A DNA stretch of 64,000 nucleotides from Aliikangiella sp964411875 (lineage in GTDB: Bacteria; Pseudomonadota; Gammaproteobacteria; Enterobacterales; Kangiellaceae): contig CAYPMT010000001.1 in NCBI GenBank assembly GCA_964411875.1, positions 1 through 64,000 of the forward strand, read 5' to 3'. The notes beneath the pieces are model-generated. The model was given only the letters and a program-made list of their open reading frames with translations. It was not told where the DNA came from and did no database searches. Of the stretch, positions 44,447-53,162 are shown piece by piece. A program made the position numbers and the translations under genes. The first letter of the stretch is position 1, and each line of letters opens with the position of its first letter.

Positions 44447-44473
44447 GGGTGAACCTAGAGAGCCGTTGAACGA

Positions 44474-46006
44474 TTAGGCTTGAGGGCCTGCAGCTTTAAT
44501 TGATTCAGTAATATCAAATTTTTCGATATTGTCTTGGAAAAGCTTAGCGAGTGCTTTAGCTTCTTGGTCGTAAGCAGAAGCATCTGACCAAGTCTTTTTA
44601 GGTTGCAGCAAATCACTATCAACACCTTCAACAGCAACAGGTACGTTAAGGTTAAGTGATTCAATTCGAACCGTTTCTGCATTAGCCAAGGCACCTGATT
44701 GAATAGCGCTAATGACTGAACGTGTCGTTGGAATGCTAAAGCGTTTACCGCCACCTGAATAAGAACCACCAGTCCAGCCAGTATTGACCAAATAAACTTT
44801 TGCATTGTTAGCTTCAATACGTTTCATTAACAGTTCAGCATAAACGCTCGCTGGACGAGGGAAGAATGGTGCGCCAAAACAGGTTGAGAAAGTTGGTTCA
44901 ATTGCTGAAGTAGAACCAATTTCTGTTGAACCAACTTTAGCCGTATAACCACTTAAGAAATGATAAGCAGCAGCTTCTTTGGATAAAATTGATACCGGCG
45001 GTAATACGCCAGTTAAGTCACAAGTTAAGAAAATAACTGCACTTGGTTCGCCATCACGATTTTCATTAATGCGTGAATCAATGTGTTCTCTTGGGTAGCC
45101 TGCACGACCATTTTGGCTGAGTTTGGTGTCAGTATAATCCGGTTGACCTTGGTTATCTAAAACCACATTCTCAATAATGGTGCCGCGTTTAATTGCACTC
45201 CAAATAACAGGTTCATTTTTTTCTGAGAGGTCAATTGTTTTTGCATAGCAGCCGCCTTCAATGTTGAATACGGTGCCTGTTCCCCAGCCGTGTTCGTCAT
45301 CGCCAATTAAGTAACGAGCTGGATCAGCTGAAAGAGTAGTTTTTCCTGTGCCTGATAAGCCAAAGAATAAAGTCACATCGCCTTTGCCATCAGAGTTTGC
45401 TGCACAATGCATAGGTAGAACATCTTTTGCTGGGAGTAAAAAGTTTTGTACTGAGAACATGGCTTTTTTCATTTCACCGGCATAACGCATACCGGCTAAT
45501 AAAACTTTGCGTTGACCAAAATTAATAATCACAACGCCATCGCTATTGGTGCCATCTCTTTCAGGGTCACACTTGAAGTTAGCGCAATTTAATATCTGCC
45601 ACTCTTCTTTGTTATCAGCGTTATAATTAGTTGGGCGGACAAACAAGTTACGTCCAAAAAGATTTTGCCAAGCAGTTTCTGTTGTAACATTTACTGGAAG
45701 ATAGTGTTCTGGATCGGAGCCAACATGTAACTCTGAAACAAATTGGTTCTCTTTAGTTTGAATATAGTTTTCAACCCGTTGCCAAAGAGCATTAAATTTA
45801 TCTTCATCAAAAGGTCGATTGATATTGCCCCAGTCAATGTCTGACTGAGTTGATGCTTCTTTAACAATAAAGCGATCTTTAGGGGAGCGACCTGTGCGTA
45901 AGCCGGTTTCAACACTGAGTGCGCCATTAGAAGCAATCACGCCCTCGTTGAGCTCTATCGCCATATCGATCAATTGATCACTGGTTAAATTTATATGTTG
46001 TGCCAC
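44474..46006 (-). CDS. pckA: ATP-dependent phosphoenolpyruvate carboxykinase
   Basis: PckA turns oxaloacetate into phosphoenolpyruvate, the first step of gluconeogenesis. The 510-residue protein has the kinase-1a P-loop GLSGTGKTTLS (about 234-244), a kinase-2 LIGDDEHGW block (about 253) and FSACTCFGAPF-like FSTCFGAPFFPR, as in ATP-dependent enzymes. The start is GTG with GGTAG upstream. Size is a little less than E. coli (540). It is monocistronic. It implies growth on organic acids, amino acids or fatty acids. Confidence 0.97.
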   Translation of the reverse strand: MAQHINLTSDQLIDMAIELNEGVIASNGALSVETGLRTGRSPKDRFIVKEASTQSDIDWGNINRPFDEDKFNALWQRVENYIQTKENQFVSELHVGSDPEHYLPVNVTTETAWQNLFGRNLFVRPTNYNADNKEEWQILNCANFKCDPERDGTNSDGVVIINFGQRKVLLAGMRYAGEMKKAMFSVQNFLLPAKDVLPMHCAANSDGKGDVTLFFGLSGTGKTTLSADPARYLIGDDEHGWGTGTVFNIEGGCYAKTIDLSEKNEPVIWSAIKRGTIIENVVLDNQGQPDYTDTKLSQNGRAGYPREHIDSRINENRDGEPSAVIFLTCDLTGVLPPVSILSKEAAAYHFLSGYTAKVGSTEIGSTSAIEPTFSTCFGAPFFPRPASVYAELLMKRIEANNAKVYLVNTGWTGGSYSGGGKRFSIPTTRSVISAIQSGALANAETVRIESLNLNVPVAVEGVDSDLLQPKKTWSDASAYDQEAKALAKLFQDNIEKFDITESIKAAGPQA

Positions 46007-46167
46007 GTTACTACCTACCGTTTTGTTTTAAAGTGAATGTTTAAAAGAAATTGGCCAAATTGTAACAAATCATATCAACTGAAACTAGCTAATTTAGAGG
46101 TGTTTTAGCGATTTATACGCTTGAAGAGTACTGTTTGAGAGTCTTTCTTTTAGTTTTTAGTCTAAGT

Positions 46168-47151
46168 CTAATAACTGCGTTCAACGGCTAGTTCTGCGAG
46201 TTCACTCAACGCTTGAGTGTATGGGTTGTCAGGCATTTGTTTTAAGTGGGTTTTAGCCAAGGTGACTTGTTCCTGTGCTTTATTAAGTGTGTAATCAATC
46301 GAACCTGTTTGTTTAATGATGCTTTGGATTTCCTCCAAATGCTCAATGCCGCCATTTTCAATGCAGTTTTCAATTAGCTTGCGGGATTTTTCATCGGCCT
46401 GTTGTTTGGCATAAATAAGCGGTAACGTTGGTTTGCCTTCCGCTAAGTCGTCACCAACATTTTTACCTAATGCTTCGCTGTCAGATATATAATCCAGAGC
46501 ATCGTCCATCAATTGAAAAGCTAAGCCCAGATGTAAACCAAATTGATGGAGTTGGTCGGCGAGCTCATCTCGTCCACTAATAATAGCGCCAAGTTGGCAA
46601 GCTGCTGCAAAGAGGATGGCAGTTTTATTATGAATAACTTCAAAATAAGCTTGTTCAGTGGTGTTTGGATCATTACAGTTCATCAGCTGTAGAACTTCAC
46701 CTTCCGCAATTTTATTAGTCGTGTTCGCTAAAACTTGCATCACTTGCATTTTGTCCAGCGACACCATCATTTGAAAGGCGCGAGAGTAAAGAAAGTCTCC
46801 CACAAGTACGCTAGCAGCATTACCAAATAGAGCATTTGCCGTTTCATTACCGCGTCGTCTATCGCTTTCGTCAACCACATCATCATGCAGTAGGGTGGCT
46901 GTATGGATAAACTCAATAATGGCTGCAGCTTTATGCTGTTGATCGCCTTGATAACCCAACGCATTAGAGGCTATTAAGACTAATAATGGTCTTAGTCGTT
47001 TACCACCAGATGAGATAATATATTGGCCAAGTTGATTGATGAGCACAACATCTGATTTGAGTTGTTGTAAGATAATCTGATTAGTCGCTTTAAAGTCGCT
47101 ATCTACTAGGCGAACAATATCGTTTACATTGGTCAATTTGGTTAATTCCAT
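46168..47151 (-). CDS. ispB: Octaprenyl (polyprenyl) diphosphate synthase
   Basis: IspB makes the long prenyl chain of ubiquinone and menaquinone. The 327-residue protein has both Asp-rich motifs, LLHDDVVDESDRRRG (DDxxD at 90-94) and FQLMDDALDY (about 212-221), and the GGKRLRP motif (49-55). Length matches E. coli IspB (323). It is divergent from rplU-rpmA-obgE, a conserved gammaproteobacterial arrangement. The chain length cannot be read reliably from the sequence. Confidence 0.96.
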   Translation of the reverse strand: MELTKLTNVNDIVRLVDSDFKATNQIILQQLKSDVVLINQLGQYIISSGGKRLRPLLVLIASNALGYQGDQQHKAAAIIEFIHTATLLHDDVVDESDRRRGNETANALFGNAASVLVGDFLYSRAFQMMVSLDKMQVMQVLANTTNKIAEGEVLQLMNCNDPNTTEQAYFEVIHNKTAILFAAACQLGAIISGRDELADQLHQFGLHLGLAFQLMDDALDYISDSEALGKNVGDDLAEGKPTLPLIYAKQQADEKSRKLIENCIENGGIEHLEEIQSIIKQTGSIDYTLNKAQEQVTLAKTHLKQMPDNPYTQALSELAELAVERSY

Positions 47152-47315
47152 AAACCCAGTATGGGTATTGATATAATTATTTAATCCAGCGGCAAATGCT
47201 AGGCTGTGACGCGGTGAGGGTCAAGTTAAAAAGTGTTAATAGCTGTTAATAGCGTTTATTTTATTAAAATATGACTTTGTTTTAATCAAAAATGATCAAA
47301 TTTACAGCTTTTAGC

Positions 47316-47344
47316 TTGCGACAAATGCTTCAATAGCATAAAAT
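47316..47344 (+). promoter_or_regulatory. Sigma-70 promoter of rplU-rpmA
   Basis: TTGCGA (47316-47321) and TAAAAT (47339-47344) are spaced by 17 bases and followed by GCGCGCCC, a strongly GC-rich discriminator expected for ribosomal genes under ppGpp control. Confidence 0.7.
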
Positions 47345-47427
47345 GCGCGCCCTTATTTATGATTCCCATTGAAGTAAGTAACCAATTTATTAGTATTAGA
47401 CTAATATAGAACGGAGAAATAGAGATT

Positions 47428-47739
47428 ATGTACGCGGTGATTCAAAGTGGTGGCAAACAACACCGAGTATCAGAAGGCCAAGTGGTTCGATTGGAAAAGA
47501 TCGACGCTGAAAAAGGCGCGTCTGTTGATTTTGATAAAATCTTAATGGTTGGTGAAGGCGCTGATTTAGCGTTAGGTGCACCTTACTTAGATGCCGCAAA
47601 AGTCTCTGGTGAAGTTGTTGAACATGGCCGAGGCAAAAAAATTAAAATTGTTAAGTTTAAACGACGTAAGCACCACCGTAAGCAAATGGGGCATCGTCAG
47701 TGGTATACTGAAGTTAAAATTACTGGTATTAGTAAGTAG
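47428..47739 (+). CDS. rplU: 50S ribosomal protein L21
   Basis: L21 binds 23S rRNA near L20. The 103-residue protein has MYAVIQSGGKQHRVSEGQ at the start and the RNA-binding KFKRRKHHRKQMGHRQ near residue 75-90. Length equals E. coli L21. CGGAG lies about ten bases upstream of the ATG. rpmA follows after 45 bases. Confidence 0.98.
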   Translation: MYAVIQSGGKQHRVSEGQVVRLEKIDAEKGASVDFDKILMVGEGADLALGAPYLDAAKVSGEVVEHGRGKKIKIVKFKRRKHHRKQMGHRQWYTEVKITGISK

Positions 47740-47784
47740 TTTTAGCCGTATTGGTTTAGGTTTTTAGAGTATCGGAGAAATAAA

Positions 47785-48042
47785 ATGGCACATAAGAAAG
47801 CTGGTGGTAGTACTCGTAACGGTCGCGATTCGGAATCCAAACGCTTAGGTGTTAAACGTTTTGGTGGCGAAAAAGTTTTAGCTGGTAGCATCATTGTTCG
47901 TCAGCGTGGTACTCATTTTCACCCTGGCGTTGATGTTGGTATTGGTCGAGATCATACGCTTTTTGCTAAAAAAGATGGCGAAGTTAAATTTGAAGTAAAA
48001 GGTTTACGTAATCGCCGAACTGTTAGTATTGTAGCTAACTAA
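47785..48042 (+). CDS. rpmA: 50S ribosomal protein L27
   Basis: L27 lies at the peptidyl-transferase centre. The 85-residue protein begins AHKKAGGSTRNGRDSESKR and contains GSIIVRQRGTHFHPG, as in all bacteria; no N-terminal cleavable extension (as in Firmicutes) is present. TCGGAG precedes the ATG. A terminator follows. Confidence 0.98.
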   Translation: MAHKKAGGSTRNGRDSESKRLGVKRFGGEKVLAGSIIVRQRGTHFHPGVDVGIGRDHTLFAKKDGEVKFEVKGLRNRRTVSIVAN

Positions 48043-48065
48043 ACATTTCTTTACTTGATTCAATC

Positions 48066-48099
48066 AACTAAAAAAGCTCCATATGGAGCTTTTTTAGTT
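48066..48099 (+). terminator. Rho-independent terminator after rpmA
   Basis: AACTAAAAAAGCTCC and GGAGCTTTTTTAGTT are perfect complements around ATAT, with six T on the right arm. It lies 24 bases after rpmA and 64 before obgE, so obgE needs its own promoter or read-through. Confidence 0.93.
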
Positions 48100-48162
48100 T
48101 AAGCCCAATTAGGGTTAATTAACCCTATAATATAAATCCTTAATGTTAAACGCTAATATCTA

Positions 48163-49206
48163 ATGAAATTTGTTGATGAAGTCATAATTAAAGTCAAAGC
48201 AGGTAATGGCGGTAGTGGGCTATGTAGTTTTAGGCGCGAAAAATACATCCCTAAAGGTGGCCCTGATGGTGGTGATGGTGGTGATGGTGGCAGTGTTTAT
48301 TTATTAGCGGATAGTGAGCTTAACACGCTAGTAGATTATCGTTATGTACGTTTTTACGGTGCTGAGAATGGTTCAAAAGGTGGAACTAAAAATTGTACCG
48401 GTGCAAAGGGTGACGATTTGGTTTTAGCAGTTCCAGTTGGAACTCGTGTGATTAATCAAGATACTGAGGAACTGATTGGCGATCTAGAGAAATCAGGTGA
48501 TAAATTATTAGTTGCTCAAGGCGGTTTTCATGGATTGGGCAATACACGATTTAAAAGTAGTATTAATCGAACGCCGAGGCAAACTAGCCAAGGCTCTGAA
48601 GGCGATTTTCGAGAGTTAAAACTTGAATTACGGGTTTTAGCAGATATTGGTTTGCTTGGCCTACCCAATGCTGGAAAATCAACTTTTATTCGCGGAGTGT
48701 CGGCAGCTAAACCGAAAGTGGCAGATTATCCCTTTACAACACTGGTTCCAAATTTAGGCGTGGTTTCACCGGAGCCACATAGAAGCTTCGTGATTGCGGA
48801 TATTCCTGGGTTAATTGAAGGTGCTGCAGATGGCGCTGGACTAGGCATACGCTTTTTAAAGCATCTATCTCGCACTCGACTTTTACTTCACCTGGTTGAT
48901 ATGAAACCATTTGATGAGTCGAAGCCCATTGATAATATCCGCTCAATTCATAGCGAGCTAAAACGTTACTCAGAAGAATATAAAAGTGACTTGGCTGAGA
49001 AAGAAATTTGGTTGATATTTAACAAAACCGACTTGTTGGATGAAGACGAGCAACAGGCAATGCAACAAGCTATTTTGCAAGAGCTTAATTGGCAAGGAGC
49101 TTATTACAGTATTTCAGGACTGCAAGGTGAAGGAACTAAGCAGCTATGTTTTGATATTATGGAGCATATCGAGTCTATCAAGCTTGAGAGCAGCGAAGGG
49201 AACTAA
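48163..49206 (+). CDS. obgE: GTPase Obg/CgtA
   Basis: Obg is an essential GTPase linked to 50S assembly and the stringent response. The 347-residue protein has a glycine-rich Obg domain (about 1-158, with GGPDGGDGGDGGSVYL), a G domain with G1 GLPNAGKST (about 165-173), G3 DIPGLIEGA and G4 NKTD, and a short C-terminal extension. It follows rpmA, its conserved location. The C-terminal tail is shorter and less acidic than in E. coli (390 residues). Confidence 0.97.
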   Translation: MKFVDEVIIKVKAGNGGSGLCSFRREKYIPKGGPDGGDGGDGGSVYLLADSELNTLVDYRYVRFYGAENGSKGGTKNCTGAKGDDLVLAVPVGTRVINQDTEELIGDLEKSGDKLLVAQGGFHGLGNTRFKSSINRTPRQTSQGSEGDFRELKLELRVLADIGLLGLPNAGKSTFIRGVSAAKPKVADYPFTTLVPNLGVVSPEPHRSFVIADIPGLIEGAADGAGLGIRFLKHLSRTRLLLHLVDMKPFDESKPIDNIRSIHSELKRYSEEYKSDLAEKEIWLIFNKTDLLDEDEQQAMQQAILQELNWQGAYYSISGLQGEGTKQLCFDIMEHIESIKLESSEGN

Positions 49207-49257
49207 GGGTTAAAGATAAGGTGTGTCAATAACCCCTAGTATTTAGATAAATTAAAG

Positions 49258-49887
49258 CTATTTTATATACTCATTTAGTAGCTTTTTAAGATCAGAAAAG
49301 CGTTTGTAATCATCACTAAGATGCCCTGTTATTAAAATGTTACCTTCAGGATCAATAAGAATAGGAGTTGGGAAAAATTCAACTTTGTAATCTGCAACAG
49401 CCTTTTCATTAGATTGTAACTGTAACCAAGGATAGTCATTTTCTTTTAAAAAAGCCCTAAGATCTTCGCATTCATGGCAGACCCCAATAAAAACTACTTT
49501 ATTTTTATCAGCAGTATCATAGGTTTCTTTGATATGAGGAAGCCCTTCAACACAAGGCCCACACCAGGTACCCCAAAAATCAAGAAAAACATACTTACCT
49601 CTGAAATCAGATAATTTATACTCTTTTCCTGCCAAATCTTTTAATGCAAAGTCTGGCGCAGGCTTTTCAAGAAGCTTAGCCAGCTTTTTCATTGACTCTT
49701 CTTCAGAATCGTCTGTTTTCTGGGAGTTGTTAGCTTCAGTAATCGTATTATCAATTGAGTTGCTCGTGTCAGCTGATTTGATCGTATTTGTGTTGCAAGC
49801 GGAATTAAATATTACTGAAAATAGCATTAAAATAACTGCTAAAGTTTTAAAGCCGCTATATGTAAGGCTTATTATAAAATGACTCAT
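49258..49887 (-). CDS. TlpA-like thioredoxin-fold lipoprotein with second CxxC
   Basis: The 209-residue protein is a lipoprotein (Cys31 in FNSAC) with a Ser/Thr-rich linker and a thioredoxin-fold domain (about 73-205). Active-site CGPC (109-112, WGTWCGPCVEG) identifies a TlpA/ResA-like thiol-disulfide protein. Unusually, a second motif, VCHEC (137-140), follows 25 residues after the active site. A related lipoprotein lies at 53163-54014 with the same spacing. It is expected in the periplasm, tethered to a membrane, acting on cytochrome c maturation or disulfide metabolism; the target is unknown. Confidence 0.83.
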   Translation of the reverse strand: MSHFIISLTYSGFKTLAVILMLFSVIFNSACNTNTIKSADTSNSIDNTITEANNSQKTDDSEEESMKKLAKLLEKPAPDFALKDLAGKEYKLSDFRGKYVFLDFWGTWCGPCVEGLPHIKETYDTADKNKVVFIGVCHECEDLRAFLKENDYPWLQLQSNEKAVADYKVEFFPTPILIDPEGNILITGHLSDDYKRFSDLKKLLNEYIK

Positions 49888-50070
49888 AGTTTTACCTCTA
49901 GAGTATGTTGGAACAGGTCAGTATAGTTTTATTTTTGATATAAAGCATTATCAATTGTAGTGTTTGTATCTATAAGTTTAAAACGGCTGTGTAAAAATTT
50001 GTAATGCTGTGAGAAGCATCAAAAGTACAGTTTGGCGATATAGGTAAGTGATTGATTCTGGTTCAGGCAT

Positions 50071-50098
50071 AAAAAAACCGCTAAACTAGCGGCTTTTT
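50071..50098 (-). terminator. Rho-independent terminator after rpsT
   Basis: On the minus strand CCGCTA, a three-base loop and TAGCGG are followed by seven T (the A-run at 50071-50077). It lies 20 bases beyond the rpsT stop codon. Confidence 0.9.
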
Positions 50099-50117
50099 AG
50101 GTATTCTAAGAAGTAAC

Positions 50118-50381
50118 TTAAGCCATTGCTTTAATCTGAGTATTAAAACGGCTTTTATGACGAGCAGCCTTATTCGCGTGAATAAGCCCTTTATTAGCAG
50201 CAACATCGATTACTGAAACAGCTTTTTGGTAAGCGGTTTGAGCGGCGTCTTTGTCACCAGCACTAATAGCAGCAATAACCTTTTTCATGTAGGTTCGCAT
50301 CATAGAGCGACGACTTGCATTATGTTTACGGCGTTTTTCGGATTGACGAGCCCGTTTTTTTGCAGATTTTATATTAGCCAA
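50118..50381 (-). CDS. rpsT: 30S ribosomal protein S20
   Basis: S20 binds 16S rRNA early in 30S assembly. The 87-residue protein starts at TTG 50381: the mature family start ANIKSAKKRARQSEKRRKHN follows directly, and AGGAG lies seven bases upstream. E. coli rpsT also uses UUG, where it is involved in translational feedback, so the rare start is probably functional. An in-frame ATG further upstream (50402) would add seven residues that do not belong to the family. Confidence 0.95.
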   Translation of the reverse strand: MANIKSAKKRARQSEKRRKHNASRRSMMRTYMKKVIAAISAGDKDAAQTAYQKAVSVIDVAANKGLIHANKAARHKSRFNTQIKAMA

Positions 50382-50423
50382 GAGTTTACTCCTGAAATCC
50401 AAGCTGAAAATTTAAGGAGCGAG

Positions 50424-50452
50424 AATATACCTATTTTTTTTGCAAATATCAA
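50424..50452 (-). promoter_or_regulatory. Sigma-70 promoter of rpsT
   Basis: On the minus strand TTGATA and TATATT are spaced by exactly 17 bases. The next bases, CTCGCTCC, are GC-rich. The leader to the TTG start is only about 35 bases. Confidence 0.7.
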
Positions 50453-50526
50453 TACGTAGCAGATAAAAAACTGTTTTTTAAGTTGATTTGCATGGCTTTG
50501 GATAAGGGATATTTGAATATTGAGTT

Positions 50527-51474
50527 TTATTGGGAAGCGATAAACTTTTGTGTTTCATGTCCATACATTATTTGGTTTCGACCATTTTCTTTAGCTTCAT
50601 AGAGATATTTGTCAGCTACTTCTATTAATTGTTGTTCATTGACTCCATGGCTAGGGTAAGCATAAGCAATACCAGCACTGATTGTAACTGTAGGACAAAC
50701 AGGTGAGTTTTTGTTGGGAAGCCTTAAGTCCCGGATCATATTTAAGAGCCTATTAATGATTTTTTCTGCAGTTAGTATTTTTGTATTGCTTAATAATATA
50801 ACAAACTCTTCACCACCAAATCTTGCGCATATGTCACCTGGTCTATTAGTGATTTTTTTAAGAACAGAGCTGATTATTTTTAGGCATTGGTCGCCAACCT
50901 GGTGCCCATAGGTGTCATTTAGCAATTTAAAATGGTCAATATCAATTAAGGCAAGACTAATGGGTTGCTTTAAACGGTCACAACGACTCCATTCTTGATG
51001 TAAAAACTCATCAAAATATCGACGATTACAAAGATTGGTTAGGCCATCAATTCGGGATAAATGTAATACTTTTTCTTCGGCAAGCTTTCGTTCAGTAATA
51101 TCTTGATGAGAAATAGTAAAAAACTCTTTTTGTTCAACGATAAAAGATGATACTCGCATCATAAACCATCTTTTTATCGTAGCACTATGGCAAGGATACT
51201 CAAGGTAAAAGTTTATTCTTTTCTTATCAATGATGCTTCTTATACCTATACCGGCATTGCGGCCAAACTCATCACCCATTTGAGCTGAGTCATCACATAT
51301 TTTAAGGTAATTAACTTCTTTCCATGTTATCTGAGTTTTAGTTGAGCATTTGTTATCGACACTAAATTTAACCCAGCTGTCATTGACAAACTGGATATTC
51401 CCTTTTCTGTCAATGACAGTAATTTGTTCATTAATCGAATTAAGAACCGATTCTAAAAAGCTATTGTAATTCAT
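50527..51474 (-). CDS. PAS-GGDEF diguanylate cyclase
   Basis: The protein makes the second messenger cyclic di-GMP. The 315-residue sequence has an N-terminal PAS domain (about 1-130, with DRKGNIQFVNDSWVKF) ending in the PAC-like QDITERK, followed by a GGDEF domain (about 150-310) with the active-site GGEEF and an upstream RPGD inhibitory site five residues before it, so feedback by cyclic di-GMP is likely. No membrane segment is present, so it is cytosolic. ATG 51474 is preferred to the TTG at 51483. The PAS ligand is unknown. Single gene. Confidence 0.93.
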   Translation of the reverse strand: MNYNSFLESVLNSINEQITVIDRKGNIQFVNDSWVKFSVDNKCSTKTQITWKEVNYLKICDDSAQMGDEFGRNAGIGIRSIIDKKRINFYLEYPCHSATIKRWFMMRVSSFIVEQKEFFTISHQDITERKLAEEKVLHLSRIDGLTNLCNRRYFDEFLHQEWSRCDRLKQPISLALIDIDHFKLLNDTYGHQVGDQCLKIISSVLKKITNRPGDICARFGGEEFVILLSNTKILTAEKIINRLLNMIRDLRLPNKNSPVCPTVTISAGIAYAYPSHGVNEQQLIEVADKYLYEAKENGRNQIMYGHETQKFIASQ

Positions 51475-51889
51475 CTTGGCCAAATTAGAGCCTTCAATTG
51501 TCCGTTTTTGAATTTAAGTAGGTGCGGCAATAACTTTCTATACAGCTTGAATAATGGTTACGGAGTATACCTACATCAATTGTAAGTATAGGCAATTATT
51601 GGGCGATTGCTAAAATAAAAGGTTTAACCAGTAGTTGCTATGATTAAAAGCTATAAAGAGCTACTAGCTTTATAAGTTTGAGTTATATACTAAAGATTAA
51701 CCCTCAAGCCAAATCTTCTAGCAAATTGTTTGCTATTCAGAAAATACTTTACTTAACAAGCACTAAAGGCTAATTATGAACAACTTGGAAAATTAATCCG
51801 GCTCGCGTATCCTAGGGCGGTTAATAAAAGCGTTTATTTTAAGTGATAGGTTACAAGGCCATTTAAAAGTTTACTAAAAGGTTTGATTT
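51475..51889. other. Divergent intergenic region, 415 bases, no gene
   Basis: No ORF above a few codons is seen. TTGGAA (51785-51790) and TATCCT (51808-51813), 17 bases apart, could be the thiolase promoter, but the -10 is weak. No repeat, operator or RNA structure that I can name is visible. Confidence 0.35.
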
Positions 51890-53092
51890 ATGAAAAAAGT
51901 TTATATTTGTGATGCAGTTAGAACGCCTATTGGAAAATTTGCAGGTTCATTAGCAGGTGTACGTGCTGATGATCTTGGCGCAATACCAATGAAAGCTTTA
52001 ATGCAAAGAAATCCTCAGGTTAATTGGCAGGAAGTTGATGATATTTATTACGGTTGCGCTAATCAAGCTGGTGAAGATAATCGCAATGTCGCTCGCATGA
52101 GTAGTTTGTTAGCAGGACTACCTAAAAATGTTCCAGCGGTTACACTAAACCGTTTATGCGGCTCTGGTATGGATGCGATAGGCACAGCAGCAAGAGCGAT
52201 TGCTTGTGGTGATCAATCAATGGCGGTTGCTGGTGGTGTCGAGCAAATGTCGCGGGCGCCCTTTGTTATGCCAAAAGCGGAAACACCTTATTCTAGGAAA
52301 GCTGAAATGTATGATACGACTATGGGCTGGCGTTTTGTTAACAAGCAATTAAAAGAACAATATGGTGTTGATAGTATGCCCGAAACCGCTGAAAATGTTG
52401 CCGAGCAATTTGATATTAGCCGAGCCGATCAAGATCAATTTGCTTTAAACTCTCAGCAAAAAACTCAACAAGCTTTGGCATCTAAACGGTTTGATATAGA
52501 AACCGTTCCAGTAACTGTTAAAGTTAATCGTAAAGAAACCCGTGAGTTTTCAGTTGATGAGCATCCACGTGCAAGTAGCATTGAAGGACTAGCAAAATTA
52601 TCAACGCCTTTTAAAGCTAATGGTACAGTGACTGCAGGTAATGCCTCTGGCATTAACGATGGCGCTTGCGCTGTATTGCTAGCCAATCAAGAGCAGGTTG
52701 AAAAACAAAAACTTAAACCTTTAGCTCGAGTTGTTGCTATGGCAACTTCTGGGCTTGAGCCAAGAATTATGGGGTATGGTCCTGTAGAGGCTACTCAAAA
52801 AGTTTTGGCTAATACAGGGTTAACCCTCGAACAAATGGATGTAATTGAATTAAACGAAGCCTTTGCTGCCCAAGCATTAGCGGTATTAAGAGGGCTTGGA
52901 CTTAGTGACGATGACAAAAGAGTTAATCCCAATGGTGGTGCAATTGCTTTAGGCCATCCTTTAGGAATGAGCGGTGCTCGCTTAGTGACAACAGCTGCTT
53001 ATGAGTTGCAAAATATCAATGGTCAATATGCACTCTGTACTATGTGCATAGGTGTTGGGCAAGGTATTGCTATGGTGATCGAGCGTAATTAA
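51890..53092 (+). CDS. Acetyl-CoA acyltransferase (thiolase), 3-oxoadipyl-CoA thiolase-like
   Basis: Thiolases cleave or form beta-ketoacyl-CoA. The 400-residue protein has nucleophile Cys90 (LNRLCGSGMDA), the GHPLGMSGAR motif with its His, and CTMCIGVGQG with the second Cys at about residue 386. Overall it resembles PcaF-type and FadA-type thiolases, which are not separable by eye. No aromatic degradation or fadB gene is adjacent, so the role could be general acyl-CoA degradation. It is a single gene between a diguanylate cyclase and a TlpA-like lipoprotein. Confidence 0.88.
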   Translation: MKKVYICDAVRTPIGKFAGSLAGVRADDLGAIPMKALMQRNPQVNWQEVDDIYYGCANQAGEDNRNVARMSSLLAGLPKNVPAVTLNRLCGSGMDAIGTAARAIACGDQSMAVAGGVEQMSRAPFVMPKAETPYSRKAEMYDTTMGWRFVNKQLKEQYGVDSMPETAENVAEQFDISRADQDQFALNSQQKTQQALASKRFDIETVPVTVKVNRKETREFSVDEHPRASSIEGLAKLSTPFKANGTVTAGNASGINDGACAVLLANQEQVEKQKLKPLARVVAMATSGLEPRIMGYGPVEATQKVLANTGLTLEQMDVIELNEAFAAQALAVLRGLGLSDDDKRVNPNGGAIALGHPLGMSGARLVTTAAYELQNINGQYALCTMCIGVGQGIAMVIERN

Positions 53093-53162
53093 TCGTGATT
53101 TTTAGTTGTGGTATTTTTCTTTTATGATGTTTTCATTAGTTTATTATTTTAGGAAATTGATT

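Noticed and set aside
51777..51797. Tiny ORF before the thiolase gene
   Set aside because: Six codons with no sign of attenuation, no stem-loops and no run of regulatory codons.
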